Shown here piece after piece: positions 32,545 through 40,196 of a DNA stretch of 41,088 nucleotides (position 1 is the first letter of the stretch; each line of letters starts with the position of its first letter). This DNA is from Alphaproteobacteria bacterium (GTDB taxonomy: Bacteria > Pseudomonadota > Alphaproteobacteria > RF32 > CAG-239), in NCBI GenBank assembly GCA_017475935.1, contig JAFVEP010000070.1:1-41088 (forward strand). The letters run 5' to 3'. The notes beneath the pieces are model-generated. The model saw nothing but the letters and a program-made list of their open reading frames with translations. It made no database searches and was not told the DNA's origin. The position numbers and the translations under genes were made by a program.

Positions 32545-33648
32545 ATGAAAAAATACCTTTTGAGTGCTTTTGTGTTGTTGCTGGCAACTTCGGCTCAGGC
32601 GGCCGTTGATGATTTGATCAATGCCGTTAAAAATAACGACTTGAATGCCGTCCAAAATTTGTTGAACAACGGGGAAAATGTTAATGCCGTTAATGATCAG
32701 GGAAATTCGGCGCTGCATTATGCCGTTGCGATGGATAATGCGGATATGACAAAGTTATTGCTTCGCTCCGGTGCCAATATCAATATTGAAAACAGTAAAG
32801 GATGGTCGCCGATTAAAATTGCCGAGAAGAAAAATGTGCAAAATGTGACGGCAGTGCTGGCAGAAGAACTGCAAAAAGAGCATGAAGAAGCGCAAAAAAT
32901 GGCGATTGAGCAGGCTCAAAAGATTAAACAACAGGTGGAAAATGTCCGGCCGCAAGCAGTTGCAAATGCAGCTGCGGCTGTATCTCAAAAAGAAAATAAA
33001 CCGGCAGAACCGGCGGTAACACCGCAAGAGCAACCGAAAAAAGAAGTTGTAGCGGCGGCGAGCGAAAATGCCGAATCGCTTAATAAAGCCGTTCAAGAAG
33101 CTGAAGATGCGGTCAAAAATGCGGAAAATGCACGGCTTGAAGCGCAAAAAAAAGTGAAAGAATTACAGGAAAAGCTGCAAAAGTTAGAACCGCAGCAAAC
33201 GCCGAAGGTTGCGGCTCCGCAAAAGGAAAACAAACCGGCAGCTCCGCAAGCTAAAAAAGTTCAGCCGGTTGCTTCTAAAGTTGTGGTCAAAAAGACAGTG
33301 GTGAAAGTGGCGCCTAAACCTCAGCCGAAAAAAGTTGTTTTGCAAAATTCGAACTTGATTCAAGGAATTTATGCCGGCGATGAAGAGGTGGTATATTGCC
33401 TGAATTTGCTAGGTCAGGGTGAAAGTATGCATATGTTGGGTGCGGCTTCGTATTATGCGGTGCAATCCGGTATGACGGAAACGCGCTATAATCAGATTAA
33501 AGACTTATCCAATCAGTTTTTTGCCACCGCGCCTCAGGATGCGTTAAAAACTCGGGTTGATGCTTGTGCAAAGGTTATTACACCGGCAGACCAAAATAAG
33601 CAAAATCGCATTATTCGCAGTTTGAATTACGGCTTGGGTGTCAAATAA
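32545..33648 (+). CDS. Exported ankyrin-repeat protein with Ala/Lys/Pro-rich linker
   Basis: A 367-residue protein with a signal peptide (MKKYLLSAFVLLLATSAQA, cut after AQA). Residues 20-105 form two to three ankyrin repeats (NSALHYAVAMDNADMTKLLL followed by RSGANINIENSKGWSPIKIA). A long A/E/K/P/Q-rich segment (110-270) has coiled-coil stretches and Pro-Ala-Lys repeats, like spacer regions that cross the periplasm. The last about 95 residues (SNLIQGIYAGDEEVVYCLNL onward) form a compact end with two Cys. AGGAG lies before the ATG. It is a single gene with its own terminator. A periplasmic or surface binding role is inferred; the family of the C-terminal part is not recognised. Confidence 0.8.
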   Translation: MKKYLLSAFVLLLATSAQAAVDDLINAVKNNDLNAVQNLLNNGENVNAVNDQGNSALHYAVAMDNADMTKLLLRSGANINIENSKGWSPIKIAEKKNVQNVTAVLAEELQKEHEEAQKMAIEQAQKIKQQVENVRPQAVANAAAAVSQKENKPAEPAVTPQEQPKKEVVAAASENAESLNKAVQEAEDAVKNAENARLEAQKKVKELQEKLQKLEPQQTPKVAAPQKENKPAAPQAKKVQPVASKVVVKKTVVKVAPKPQPKKVVLQNSNLIQGIYAGDEEVVYCLNLLGQGESMHMLGAASYYAVQSGMTETRYNQIKDLSNQFFATAPQDALKTRVDACAKVITPADQNKQNRIIRSLNYGLGVK

Positions 33649-33670
33649 ACCGATTATGCTGGTTATATAT

Positions 33671-33707
33671 AAAAAAATCCTCAAGTGATGCTTGGGGATT
33701 TTTTTTA
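33671..33707 (+). terminator. Terminator of the ankyrin gene
   Basis: AAAATCCTCAAG pairs with CTTGGGGATTTT (one T-G pair) around a 5-nt loop and is followed by a T run. Confidence 0.8.
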
Positions 33708-33733
33708 TAAGGATTTTTTGCAAGGTCTGCAGG

Positions 33734-33769
33734 GACAATTTTTGATTTGTTACAATTTTGTGACAATTT
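33734..33769 (+). repeat. Repeated ACAATTT motif upstream of the basic-protein promoter
   Basis: GACAATTT (33734-33741), TACAATTT (33751-33758) and GACAATTT (33762-33769) occur in the same direction with steps of 17 and 11 bp, and the -35 region (TTGACAAATTT, 33791) is similar. They could be binding sites for a regulator of the following gene, or chance in AT-rich DNA. Confidence 0.3.
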
Positions 33770-33790
33770 ACGCGGAGAGAGCGAAAGGGC

Positions 33791-33818
33791 TTGACAAATT
33801 TTGCGAGGGGAGTAAACT
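33791..33818 (+). promoter_or_regulatory. Promoter of the small repeat-bearing basic protein
   Basis: A perfect TTGACA (33791-33796) is 16 bp from TAAACT (33813-33818). Confidence 0.6.
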
Positions 33819-33853
33819 GAAAGTGATATTAAGACATTAACAGGAGGTGAGCT

Positions 33854-34156
33854 ATGCCAAAGCCAAAAAGTAAAGAAATATTTGAAAGGATGAAAGATGA
33901 TAGTAAGAAAGGTAAACTTTCATCTGAATATCTATCTGATTCATTCGCGAAAACAACAACCCAAAGCCGTGATCATCAGCAGGTAGTCGTGAAGGGACCA
34001 AAAAAGGGACAAAAATCTGATTCAATCGCGAAAACAATAACCCAAAGCCGTGATCATCAGCTGGCAGTCGTGAAGGAACCAAAAAAGGGACCAAAAAAGG
34101 GACAAAAAAAGGAAATAAAAGGTTTAACTTTGAGATCGCGGGCCGGAGGAAGATAA
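33854..34156 (+). CDS. Small basic protein with an internal tandem duplication
   Basis: A 100-residue hydrophilic, strongly basic protein with no membrane segment and no Cys. Residues 28-54 and 55-81 are two copies of one unit (SDSFAKTTTQSRDHQQVVVK then GPKKGQK; SDSIAKTITQSRDHQLAVVK then EPKKGPK). The tail is KKGQKKEIKGLTLRSRAGGR. A perfect AGGAGGT lies 7 nt before the ATG and a promoter and terminator frame it, so it is probably expressed. It is likely disordered and may bind nucleic acid or ribosomes; the family is not recognised. A recent duplication is seen in the DNA. Confidence 0.65.
   Translation: MPKPKSKEIFERMKDDSKKGKLSSEYLSDSFAKTTTQSRDHQQVVVKGPKKGQKSDSIAKTITQSRDHQLAVVKEPKKGPKKGQKKEIKGLTLRSRAGGR
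33936..34097 (+). repeat. 81-bp tandem duplication
   Basis: Two direct copies, 33936-34016 and 34017-34097, start at CTGATTCA and are nearly identical, with only a few base differences over 81 bp (27 codons, so the frame is kept). A further partial repeat of GGGACCAAAAAAG type lies at the end of the second copy. Confidence 0.85.
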
Positions 34157-34178
34157 TAAAAAATATTTTATCTTCAAC

Positions 34179-34212
34179 AAAAAAAGAGCCGATTTGTTTC
34201 GGCTCTTTTTTT
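34179..34212. terminator. Bidirectional terminator
   Basis: AAAAAGAGCCGA pairs with TCGGCTCTTTTT around a short loop and is followed by T. It separates the basic-protein gene from the convergent FxLYD-like gene. Confidence 0.85.
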
Positions 34213-34226
34213 GCAAATGAATTTGA

Positions 34227-34790
34227 TTATTTTTCTACATTGACTTCAGAGAGTTTCATATAAGAAAACGGAACTTCGGAAGGAATATTTAATTTATTTC
34301 TTGACATCGGCTTGATGTCCTCTGCTTCAACACCTCCACGGTAAACAACCGTTCCGGTCTGGTCATGAAAAGTAATTTCAATGCTGATTTTTTTGATCGG
34401 ATTTTCATTGGTATTTTCCAGATAACCGCATACGGCATCGTCGCATTTGCGCAGGTCATAAATTTTAACGCCATCCTGCGCATAGTTGTTCATTTCCTTT
34501 TGAACTTCGGCTTGCTCGGACAGCGGCAATTCCCGCGGTCTGTCTGCAGATGGATAGAACATATATAAAAGAATGACGGCAGTAATAGCAACAGCTGTCC
34601 GCGGAATTTTTTTGCCTTTGACAATAAAATATTTTCCCTTTAAGTGCGTTTTATATAAAGCACGCAAGACGTTAAAGGCTTCTTTTAATGCGGCAAAATA
34701 ACGGCGTTCGCGTAGCAACGCTATGGTGCGTTTGACGCATTCAAGCGCCGTTGTGGCAACCGTTGAAATATCTTTAATATCTTCTTTCAT
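34227..34790 (-). CDS. Single-pass membrane protein with FxLYD-like domain
   Basis: A 187-residue protein. The first 60 residues are helical and basic (cytoplasmic side), one membrane helix is at about 66-83 (TAVAITAVILLYMFYP), and the C-terminal 70 residues (VCGYLENTNENPIKKISIEI followed by TFHDQTGTVVYRGG and IKPMSRNKLNIP) resemble the FxLYD beta-sandwich found in extracytoplasmic parts of bacterial membrane proteins. Its role is unknown. GAGGA precedes the ATG. It is followed by a terminator and stands 69 nt from the end of the ATPase gene on the same strand. Confidence 0.7.
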   Translation of the reverse strand: MKEDIKDISTVATTALECVKRTIALLRERRYFAALKEAFNVLRALYKTHLKGKYFIVKGKKIPRTAVAITAVILLYMFYPSADRPRELPLSEQAEVQKEMNNYAQDGVKIYDLRKCDDAVCGYLENTNENPIKKISIEITFHDQTGTVVYRGGVEAEDIKPMSRNKLNIPSEVPFSYMKLSEVNVEK

Positions 34791-34859
34791 GTCTTTCCTC
34801 TAAAAACTAATTTTTTTCACTTTATCAGGAAATCATTGATAAAACGTAAATGTTTGCTT

Positions 34860-35813
34860 TTAATCAAACAGCGGGATACCACGTGCCAACCGAATACGTT
34901 GAGCTTCAATGGTTGTCGAAAGGTTAAGTTTGCCGCTTTTGACGATTCCGCGAACCTGATCGCCTTTTGATGAATCAGGATTGGCAAAAACATACTCTAT
35001 TTTCGGACGTTTCGGGACGCCGATCAAGGTTTGGTGTAACACAGCCAAAATGCCGTTACCGACCAAATCGTAAGCCATATCTTCAGAAATACCTGAAGCC
35101 GCAGCATATTTGACAATAGATTGAATGGCATCGCTGACGGTACTGGCGTGAATCGTTGATAAAACCAAGTGGCTGGAGATGGCCGCACGCAAGGCTTCGG
35201 AAGCGATTTCCGGTGTTCTGATCTCACCTAAGTACACATAACGCGGCTTTGAACGAAGCATGGAACGTAAACCGAGTTCCCAAGAACCGTTCGGCGGCGT
35301 CATTTGTTTGCAGATGCCCAATTCGCCGTCAACCGTGTGATAGACGCCGTCAAGCGGCATTTCAATCGGATCTTCCAGTGTGAATGCATAACCGCCGTTT
35401 CGCACCAAAAATTCTTTTAACAGTGCGGATAGAGTTGTGGTTTTACCTGATCCTGTTGTTCCGGCAAGCAAAATCAAGCCGGAAGCACCGCTCAGGCTTT
35501 TCATATATTTCAACAGCTTTTCTTCCATTCCAAGTTTATTGATATCCGGCACGGTATGAGGCATTTTACGTGCGCAGAACTGTTGACCTTCGAGGGTGAC
35601 CGTTCTTTCGACACGATAGTGTAAACCGTGATATTTAAGCAAATAACTCGGATTGGAGCCATCATAAGCCTCGATTAATTGCTGATAAAATTCCGCAAAA
35701 TCGTCCGGTTCTATCTGTATAAGACCGCTCGGTGTCTTTTGTCCCCAGATATAGGCTCTGCCATCCGGAATAACATAAATATCTGAAAATTCTATATCAT
35801 TTACTGTTGCCAT
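34860..35813 (-). CDS. PilT/GspE/DotB-type secretion ATPase, solitary
   Basis: A 317-residue hexameric motor ATPase of the type II/IV secretion superfamily. Walker A is GTTGSGKTT (118-126), the Asp box lies in FTLEDPIEMPL, the Walker B segment is VYLGEIRTPEIASEALRAA and the His box is LSTIHASTVSDAIQ. The N-domain (FSDIYVIPDGRAYIWGQKTP) has a PilT/DotB-like N2 plan. The start is ATG 35813, with GGAG 6 nt upstream; a longer frame from 35927 runs through the promoter. No pilin, platform or secretin gene is in the window, so it is an orphan here. It may drive pilus retraction or a Dot/Tra-like system encoded elsewhere. Confidence 0.85.
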   Translation of the reverse strand: MATVNDIEFSDIYVIPDGRAYIWGQKTPSGLIQIEPDDFAEFYQQLIEAYDGSNPSYLLKYHGLHYRVERTVTLEGQQFCARKMPHTVPDINKLGMEEKLLKYMKSLSGASGLILLAGTTGSGKTTTLSALLKEFLVRNGGYAFTLEDPIEMPLDGVYHTVDGELGICKQMTPPNGSWELGLRSMLRSKPRYVYLGEIRTPEIASEALRAAISSHLVLSTIHASTVSDAIQSIVKYAAASGISEDMAYDLVGNGILAVLHQTLIGVPKRPKIEYVFANPDSSKGDQVRGIVKSGKLNLSTTIEAQRIRLARGIPLFD

Positions 35814-35844
35814 GTGTTTCTCCGCACTCGTTTTTCCCAATCTC

Positions 35845-35872
35845 ATATTAAGGTTAAAAATTTGTGTGTCAA
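35845..35872 (-). promoter_or_regulatory. Promoter of the secretion ATPase gene
   Basis: On the minus strand a perfect TTGACA (35872-35867) is 16 bp from TAATAT (35850-35845), 32 nt before ATG 35813. It supports that shorter start. Confidence 0.7.
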
Positions 35873-35875
35873 GAG

Positions 35876-35884
35876 TTATCCACA
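35876..35884 (+). promoter_or_regulatory. Consensus DnaA box
   Basis: TTATCCACA at 35876-35884 is a perfect DnaA box, next to the -35 box of the ATPase promoter. It is alone, so an origin is not suggested; chance occurrence is quite possible. Confidence 0.25.
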
Positions 35885-35967
35885 AAAATAAGCAAAAATT
35901 TTTACCTTTCAGCCCCCAAATGTTCATTAGTATCCTTAAGGAAACTACAAAAAAACATTTTTGTCGG

Positions 35968-35996
35968 TTTACCCTTTGTACTGTATGTGTTACAGT
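35968..35996 (+). promoter_or_regulatory. Promoter of the FadL-type porin gene
   Basis: TTTACC (35968-35973) and TACAGT (35991-35996) are 17 bp apart, 31 nt before the gene. Confidence 0.4.
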
Positions 35997-36027
35997 CTTC
36001 TCAGAACTAACAAAAAAAGAGGCTAAA

Positions 36028-37302
36028 ATGAAAAAACTATCTGTTTTGACGGCTATTGCGTTAAGTTTCGGCTTGAGTAATGCGCATGCGGCCGGATATC
36101 AATTGAATGAATTTTCCACCACAGGCTTAGGAAGATCGTTTGCCGGTGTCGGCGTGATGGGGGACGATTATTCCGCTATGGGCTATAATCCGGCCGGTAT
36201 GACACTGGTTAAGCGTTCCGGTGTTCAGGGCGGTATTGCTGTAACGGAAATTGCTTCCAAAGCAAAAAGCCAATACGGTACGGATAAGATGGACTATTTT
36301 GTTCCGCTGCCGAGTCTTTTAGGGCAATATAATGTGAACAACAAACTGTTTTTAGGTGCCGGCGTTTATATTCCTTACGGACTTTCAACAAAATATAAAC
36401 ACGATAGCCACGTGGCGCAAAATGCACCGACAGGTGTTCGTAAATCGTATTTGGAAGTTATTGACTTCAATTTTTCGACAGCTTATCGGTTTGATAACGG
36501 TTTATCTATCGGCGGTAGTGCGATTTTGCGCTGGATTGAAGGACAGCTGACTTCGAATATTAATGCGCGTAATCCTGATACGGGTAAGTTGCAACAGATT
36601 GGTTATAATGACTATCGGGTAAATGGCTGGACGAACGCTTGGCAGCTTGGTGCTATGTACGAATTCGATGAGGACACCCGTCTCGGTTTGTCGTATCGTT
36701 TTAAGAGTACCCAGAAACCGCGCGGCAAACAATATGTTTATACAAATGACGATGTTTTCTCTCAAATGGCTATGGCTTCACAGGGCATTTTCGGTTCGTT
36801 TAACCGATATAATACCATGGCAAATCCTGAATTGCCGGCAAGCTGGATTTTATCGGGCTTTCATAAATGGAATGAAAAATGGGGAACTTCGGCAACGGTG
36901 AAATATATTCAGTGGCATCGTTTCTATACATTTCCGGCTAAATCAACTTCTCCGTTAGGCAGAGGCAATTATGATGTTGACTATCGTTGGAAAGATTCTT
37001 GGACAATATCGCTTGGTCAGGAATATTACATGAACGATAAGTGGACACTCAGAGCCGGTACGGCATGGGATCAATCGCCGTCGGCAAATAATTACTATCG
37101 CTCGAATCGTATTCCGGATACGGATCGTATTTGGTTGTCTGCCGGTGCCAGTTATGCGGTTGGCAATCATCAGGTTGATTTAGGTTATGCACACTTGTTT
37201 ATGATGCATGGCCGCACGCGCAATGATATGCCGGGTGATTTAAATGTAAAATACGAGAATCACAGCAATATGTTTGCCGTTCAATATCAATATAAGTTCT
37301 AA
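36028..37302 (+). CDS. FadL/TodX-family outer membrane transport protein
   Basis: A 424-residue outer-membrane beta-barrel for hydrophobic compounds such as long-chain fatty acids. A signal peptide (about 20 residues ending NAHA-AGYQ) is followed by the family N-terminus GYQLNEFSTTGLGRSFAGVG and NPAGMTLVKRSGVQ, whose NPA is the FadL hallmark; the barrel ends in Phe (VQYQYKF). ATG 36028 is preferred: AGAGG lies 6 nt upstream and the signal peptide starts there. A longer frame from 35812 crosses the divergent promoter region. The natural substrate is not known. A terminator follows. Confidence 0.9.
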   Translation: MKKLSVLTAIALSFGLSNAHAAGYQLNEFSTTGLGRSFAGVGVMGDDYSAMGYNPAGMTLVKRSGVQGGIAVTEIASKAKSQYGTDKMDYFVPLPSLLGQYNVNNKLFLGAGVYIPYGLSTKYKHDSHVAQNAPTGVRKSYLEVIDFNFSTAYRFDNGLSIGGSAILRWIEGQLTSNINARNPDTGKLQQIGYNDYRVNGWTNAWQLGAMYEFDEDTRLGLSYRFKSTQKPRGKQYVYTNDDVFSQMAMASQGIFGSFNRYNTMANPELPASWILSGFHKWNEKWGTSATVKYIQWHRFYTFPAKSTSPLGRGNYDVDYRWKDSWTISLGQEYYMNDKWTLRAGTAWDQSPSANNYYRSNRIPDTDRIWLSAGASYAVGNHQVDLGYAHLFMMHGRTRNDMPGDLNVKYENHSNMFAVQYQYKF

Positions 37303-37319
37303 GGCTTAGGGCTGAAACA

Positions 37320-37350
37320 AAAAAGACTCCGCAACCGCGGAGTTTTTTTT
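37320..37350 (+). terminator. Terminator of the FadL-type gene
   Basis: ACTCCGC (37326-37332) pairs with GCGGAGT (37336-37342) around a 3-nt loop and is followed by eight T. A-rich sequence before the stem allows it to serve grpE from the other side as well. Confidence 0.85.
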
Positions 37351-37371
37351 GCATATGAACCAAACTGCCGG

Positions 37372-37950
37372 CTATTTTGTTCCGCCCTTGGTCACGATAA
37401 CCATGGCTTCACGGAGAATGCGGTCATTGAGGGTATATGCTGACTGCAGCTCGGTGACGATTGTACCGGCCGGCTTGGACGGATCTTCAATCTCCTGAAC
37501 GACACGTTCAATGTTCGGATCAAATATTTTACCGATACTGTCAACTTTTTTAACGCCGAATTTTTCAAATACATGGGTTAATTCGTTTTGCGTTAATTTA
37601 ACGCCCTGCAATAAAGATTCATTTTCTTCGGTATTTGTTTGAGCAATCGAATCGATAGCGCGTTGAAGATTATCTGCAACGCCGAGAAGCTCTTTGGCGA
37701 AAGAGGATATAGCGTACTTGGTATTTTTTTCAATGTCTTGCTGACAGCGCTTTTTAATATTTTCCGCTTCGGCATATGCACGTAAGAAAGCATCTTTTAA
37801 CTTGGCATTTTCTTCCTGAAGCTTGGAAAGTTCGTCTGTTTGTTCATGGCCTTCAATGTTTTCCTCTTGAGCCGGACAATCTTGAGATGCATTTTTTTCC
37901 TGCAGATCATCTTTGTTTTTGGCTGAAAATTTATGTTTCTTATTCGTCAT
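37372..37950 (-). CDS. grpE: GrpE nucleotide exchange factor
   Basis: A 192-residue co-chaperone that releases ADP from DnaK. The N-terminal part is charged and disordered, a long coiled coil follows (DELSKLQEENAKLKDAFLRA then YAEAENIKKRC), and the C-terminal beta domain carries the family signature GKIFDPNIERVVQEIEDPSK and GTIVTELQSAYTLNDRILRE. ATG 37950 is chosen, with GAGG 6 nt upstream; an earlier ATG at 37977 would add nine residues. dnaK is not in the window; the gene stands alone. Confidence 0.93.
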   Translation of the reverse strand: MTNKKHKFSAKNKDDLQEKNASQDCPAQEENIEGHEQTDELSKLQEENAKLKDAFLRAYAEAENIKKRCQQDIEKNTKYAISSFAKELLGVADNLQRAIDSIAQTNTEENESLLQGVKLTQNELTHVFEKFGVKKVDSIGKIFDPNIERVVQEIEDPSKPAGTIVTELQSAYTLNDRILREAMVIVTKGGTK

Positions 37951-38130
37951 TTTATTCCTCGTTACATCTTTATACATCGTCTTCCTAGAACAAAACTTAG
38001 TAATTATTACAGTTCAAGTCAAGAGATATTGTTTTTTTTCTCAGAAAAATGTTTTTTAGTTGAAGATTTAGGCAAAAAGATTTATATTAAAATATATTGT
38101 TTTGATCTCATCATTGTGGAAGTTTATATC

Positions 38131-40167
38131 ATGCCGAAATCTAAATTAGCTTACAGTCGGGAAAAACAGTTTGACTTTCTGCCTCAACATTTCAATAGGC
38201 GCAAGTTTTTGCCGACATACGGCGTGACTCATGATAAAATGATGGCGTCTATACAAAATATGGCAAAAAAACAATGTCTTAATGAAAATTGGCCGCACAT
38301 TGAACATATTAATGCGTGGATGATTACCGCAGAAACCGCCACTTTTATGAAATGCGGCGGGTTGGGGATGGTGGCCTCGGAATTGCCGGAAAATTTTAAT
38401 CATGTATTCGGTAGTCAAAAACACAAAATAAGCATTGTGACGCCGATGTATTCCGGTAATACCGGCAAAAAGAAAGCCGGCCTGCAAAACGGCATTTATG
38501 AGGGGGCGGAAGGGAAATCCGTCGCGGTCAAAAAAGTGAAGACATTTCAGGTGGCGTTTTACGGAAAACAAAACAGACTCAGACGTTTTTCGGTGACCGT
38601 TTATAAAGGAGAGCTGCAGGGCGTTGAATATTACTTTTTGGAAAATGAACACTTCTTCAGCATCAATCCGGCACAGAACAATCCGTCCGGACAGAGCGGG
38701 TGCTATGTTCTGAACGAAAATAATGTTGATGAGGTCGAAAGATTTGCCTTCTTTTCCAAAAGTGTATATGTGTGGCTGGAAGGCTTATACAGCCTGCCGG
38801 AAAAGAGGATGTTGCCGCCGAATATTTTGATCGCCAATGATTGGCACAGCGGTGCGCTTTCCGGATTAACGAAATACTTAACTTTGGCTAAATCTTATGC
38901 CGGCCGTTTGCCGGAGGAAATCGCGGAAAAAATAAAAAATATTCCGGTGGTTTATATTATTCATCACCTCGGCTATCAGGGCTGGGATTATGAACATACG
39001 GCACGGATTTTAAATTCTTTGTACGAAGATTTGTCAATGCTTGTTTTCAAACATGCCAAAGCCGTCAAGAACAGTAATGTACGCACGAGCAATACACTTA
39101 TTGTGGCTGATTCTTATAATCAAGCATCGTGCAATATACACTTGGCAGATCGGATTGTGACGGTTTCAAAAAATTATATGGAAGAAGTATCCAAAGAAAA
39201 AAGTTTTGGCTTTGATTTTCGCGATATTTTGAAAATCCGCAAAAATTACCGCAATTTTTATGGTATTGTGAACGGATATGAGAAAAAATTGATTTCACCG
39301 AATGCTGAAAAAATTGCTGAAATCAATCACTATTTTCGCGATACAAATTTCAAATTCTATGATGGAAACAGCCTCGGAACAAAGCTACATAACAAACAGG
39401 AATGCATTCGCTTGTTATCACGGTTGGCGAAGGATGAACAGTATAAAAATAAAGTTGTGCCGCTGATCGATTTATATAAATTTGATGATATTTCCGATTT
39501 GGTAGAGGAGGCGGAAAATATTCCGTTTATCTGCATGACCAGCCGAATGGTCGAGCAAAAGGGGTATGATGTGGCTATTCATGCTATTTTGCAGATTATT
39601 GATCGGTATAAAAATTCGCCGGAACATTTTCCGATTTTTGTGTTGGGTGGCGCCGGTAATGAAGATTTGTACAGCGATTTGATAACATTGAAAGATAATG
39701 CTAAGCAAATATATCGCGATTGCGCCAAGCGTATCTTCGTTTTTCACGGATATAAAGATGAGTTTGCTTACAGCATTCAGCTGGCGGCAGATTTTTATAT
39801 GATGCCGTCCTATTTTGAACCGTGCGGCTTGACACAAATGGAAGCGATGGCGAAAGGATCGTTGCCGATTGCCACCTCCACCGGCGGTTTGGTTGATACA
39901 ATTAATGACAATGTAGATGGCTTCAGAACGGAAGCGTTTTTTGCCGGAAAGGAACGTATTTACGGATCTAACCTCAAGGCGCAATCGTTGAAAAATAATC
40001 TGAATGCTTATGAAAAAACATTAGAAAGAGCCTTGCGTTGTTTTCATTCGGCGCCGAGAATGCTTCATCAAATGCAAAAGCAAGCGATGGAAGATGATTT
40101 CAGTTGGTCGTGCGCAGACGGATCGGTTTATAAATATTTTAAGCTTTTAATGACCGGATCGTTATAG
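38131..40167 (+). CDS. glgA: Glycogen/starch synthase (GT5), enlarged
   Basis: GT5 glycogen synthase that lengthens alpha-1,4-glucan from a nucleotide-glucose. Motifs: ITAETATFMKCGGLGMVASE (Lys74 as the KTGGL donor lysine, with Cys in place of Thr), NDWHSGALSG, HHLGYQGWD, VNGYEKKLISP, SRMVEQKGYDVAIH, and FEPCGLTQMEAMAKGSLPIA with Glu563 (the catalytic-site Glu377 position of E. coli). At 678 residues it is about 200 longer than bacterial GlgA: about 60 extra at the N-terminus and insertions in both domains. The start ATG 38131 has GGAAG upstream; a frame from 37933 is open but overlaps grpE. The nearest glg genes are 27 kb away, and no glgC is present, so ADP-glucose or UDP-glucose use is undecided. 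Confidence 0.87.
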   Translation: MPKSKLAYSREKQFDFLPQHFNRRKFLPTYGVTHDKMMASIQNMAKKQCLNENWPHIEHINAWMITAETATFMKCGGLGMVASELPENFNHVFGSQKHKISIVTPMYSGNTGKKKAGLQNGIYEGAEGKSVAVKKVKTFQVAFYGKQNRLRRFSVTVYKGELQGVEYYFLENEHFFSINPAQNNPSGQSGCYVLNENNVDEVERFAFFSKSVYVWLEGLYSLPEKRMLPPNILIANDWHSGALSGLTKYLTLAKSYAGRLPEEIAEKIKNIPVVYIIHHLGYQGWDYEHTARILNSLYEDLSMLVFKHAKAVKNSNVRTSNTLIVADSYNQASCNIHLADRIVTVSKNYMEEVSKEKSFGFDFRDILKIRKNYRNFYGIVNGYEKKLISPNAEKIAEINHYFRDTNFKFYDGNSLGTKLHNKQECIRLLSRLAKDEQYKNKVVPLIDLYKFDDISDLVEEAENIPFICMTSRMVEQKGYDVAIHAILQIIDRYKNSPEHFPIFVLGGAGNEDLYSDLITLKDNAKQIYRDCAKRIFVFHGYKDEFAYSIQLAADFYMMPSYFEPCGLTQMEAMAKGSLPIATSTGGLVDTINDNVDGFRTEAFFAGKERIYGSNLKAQSLKNNLNAYEKTLERALRCFHSAPRMLHQMQKQAMEDDFSWSCADGSVYKYFKLLMTGSL

Positions 40168-40196
40168 GATGCAGATTCTGCAAAAAGATAAATTTT

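Noticed and set aside
35814-36027. Long N-terminal extensions of both the ATPase and FadL-type genes.
   Set aside because: They overlap each other and the two divergent promoters; the inner ATGs have ribosome sites, and the inner FadL start opens a signal peptide.
37951-38130. Upstream extension of glgA overlapping grpE.
   Set aside because: It would overlap the grpE start region and reads as hydrophobic AT-rich filler; ATG 38131 fits better.
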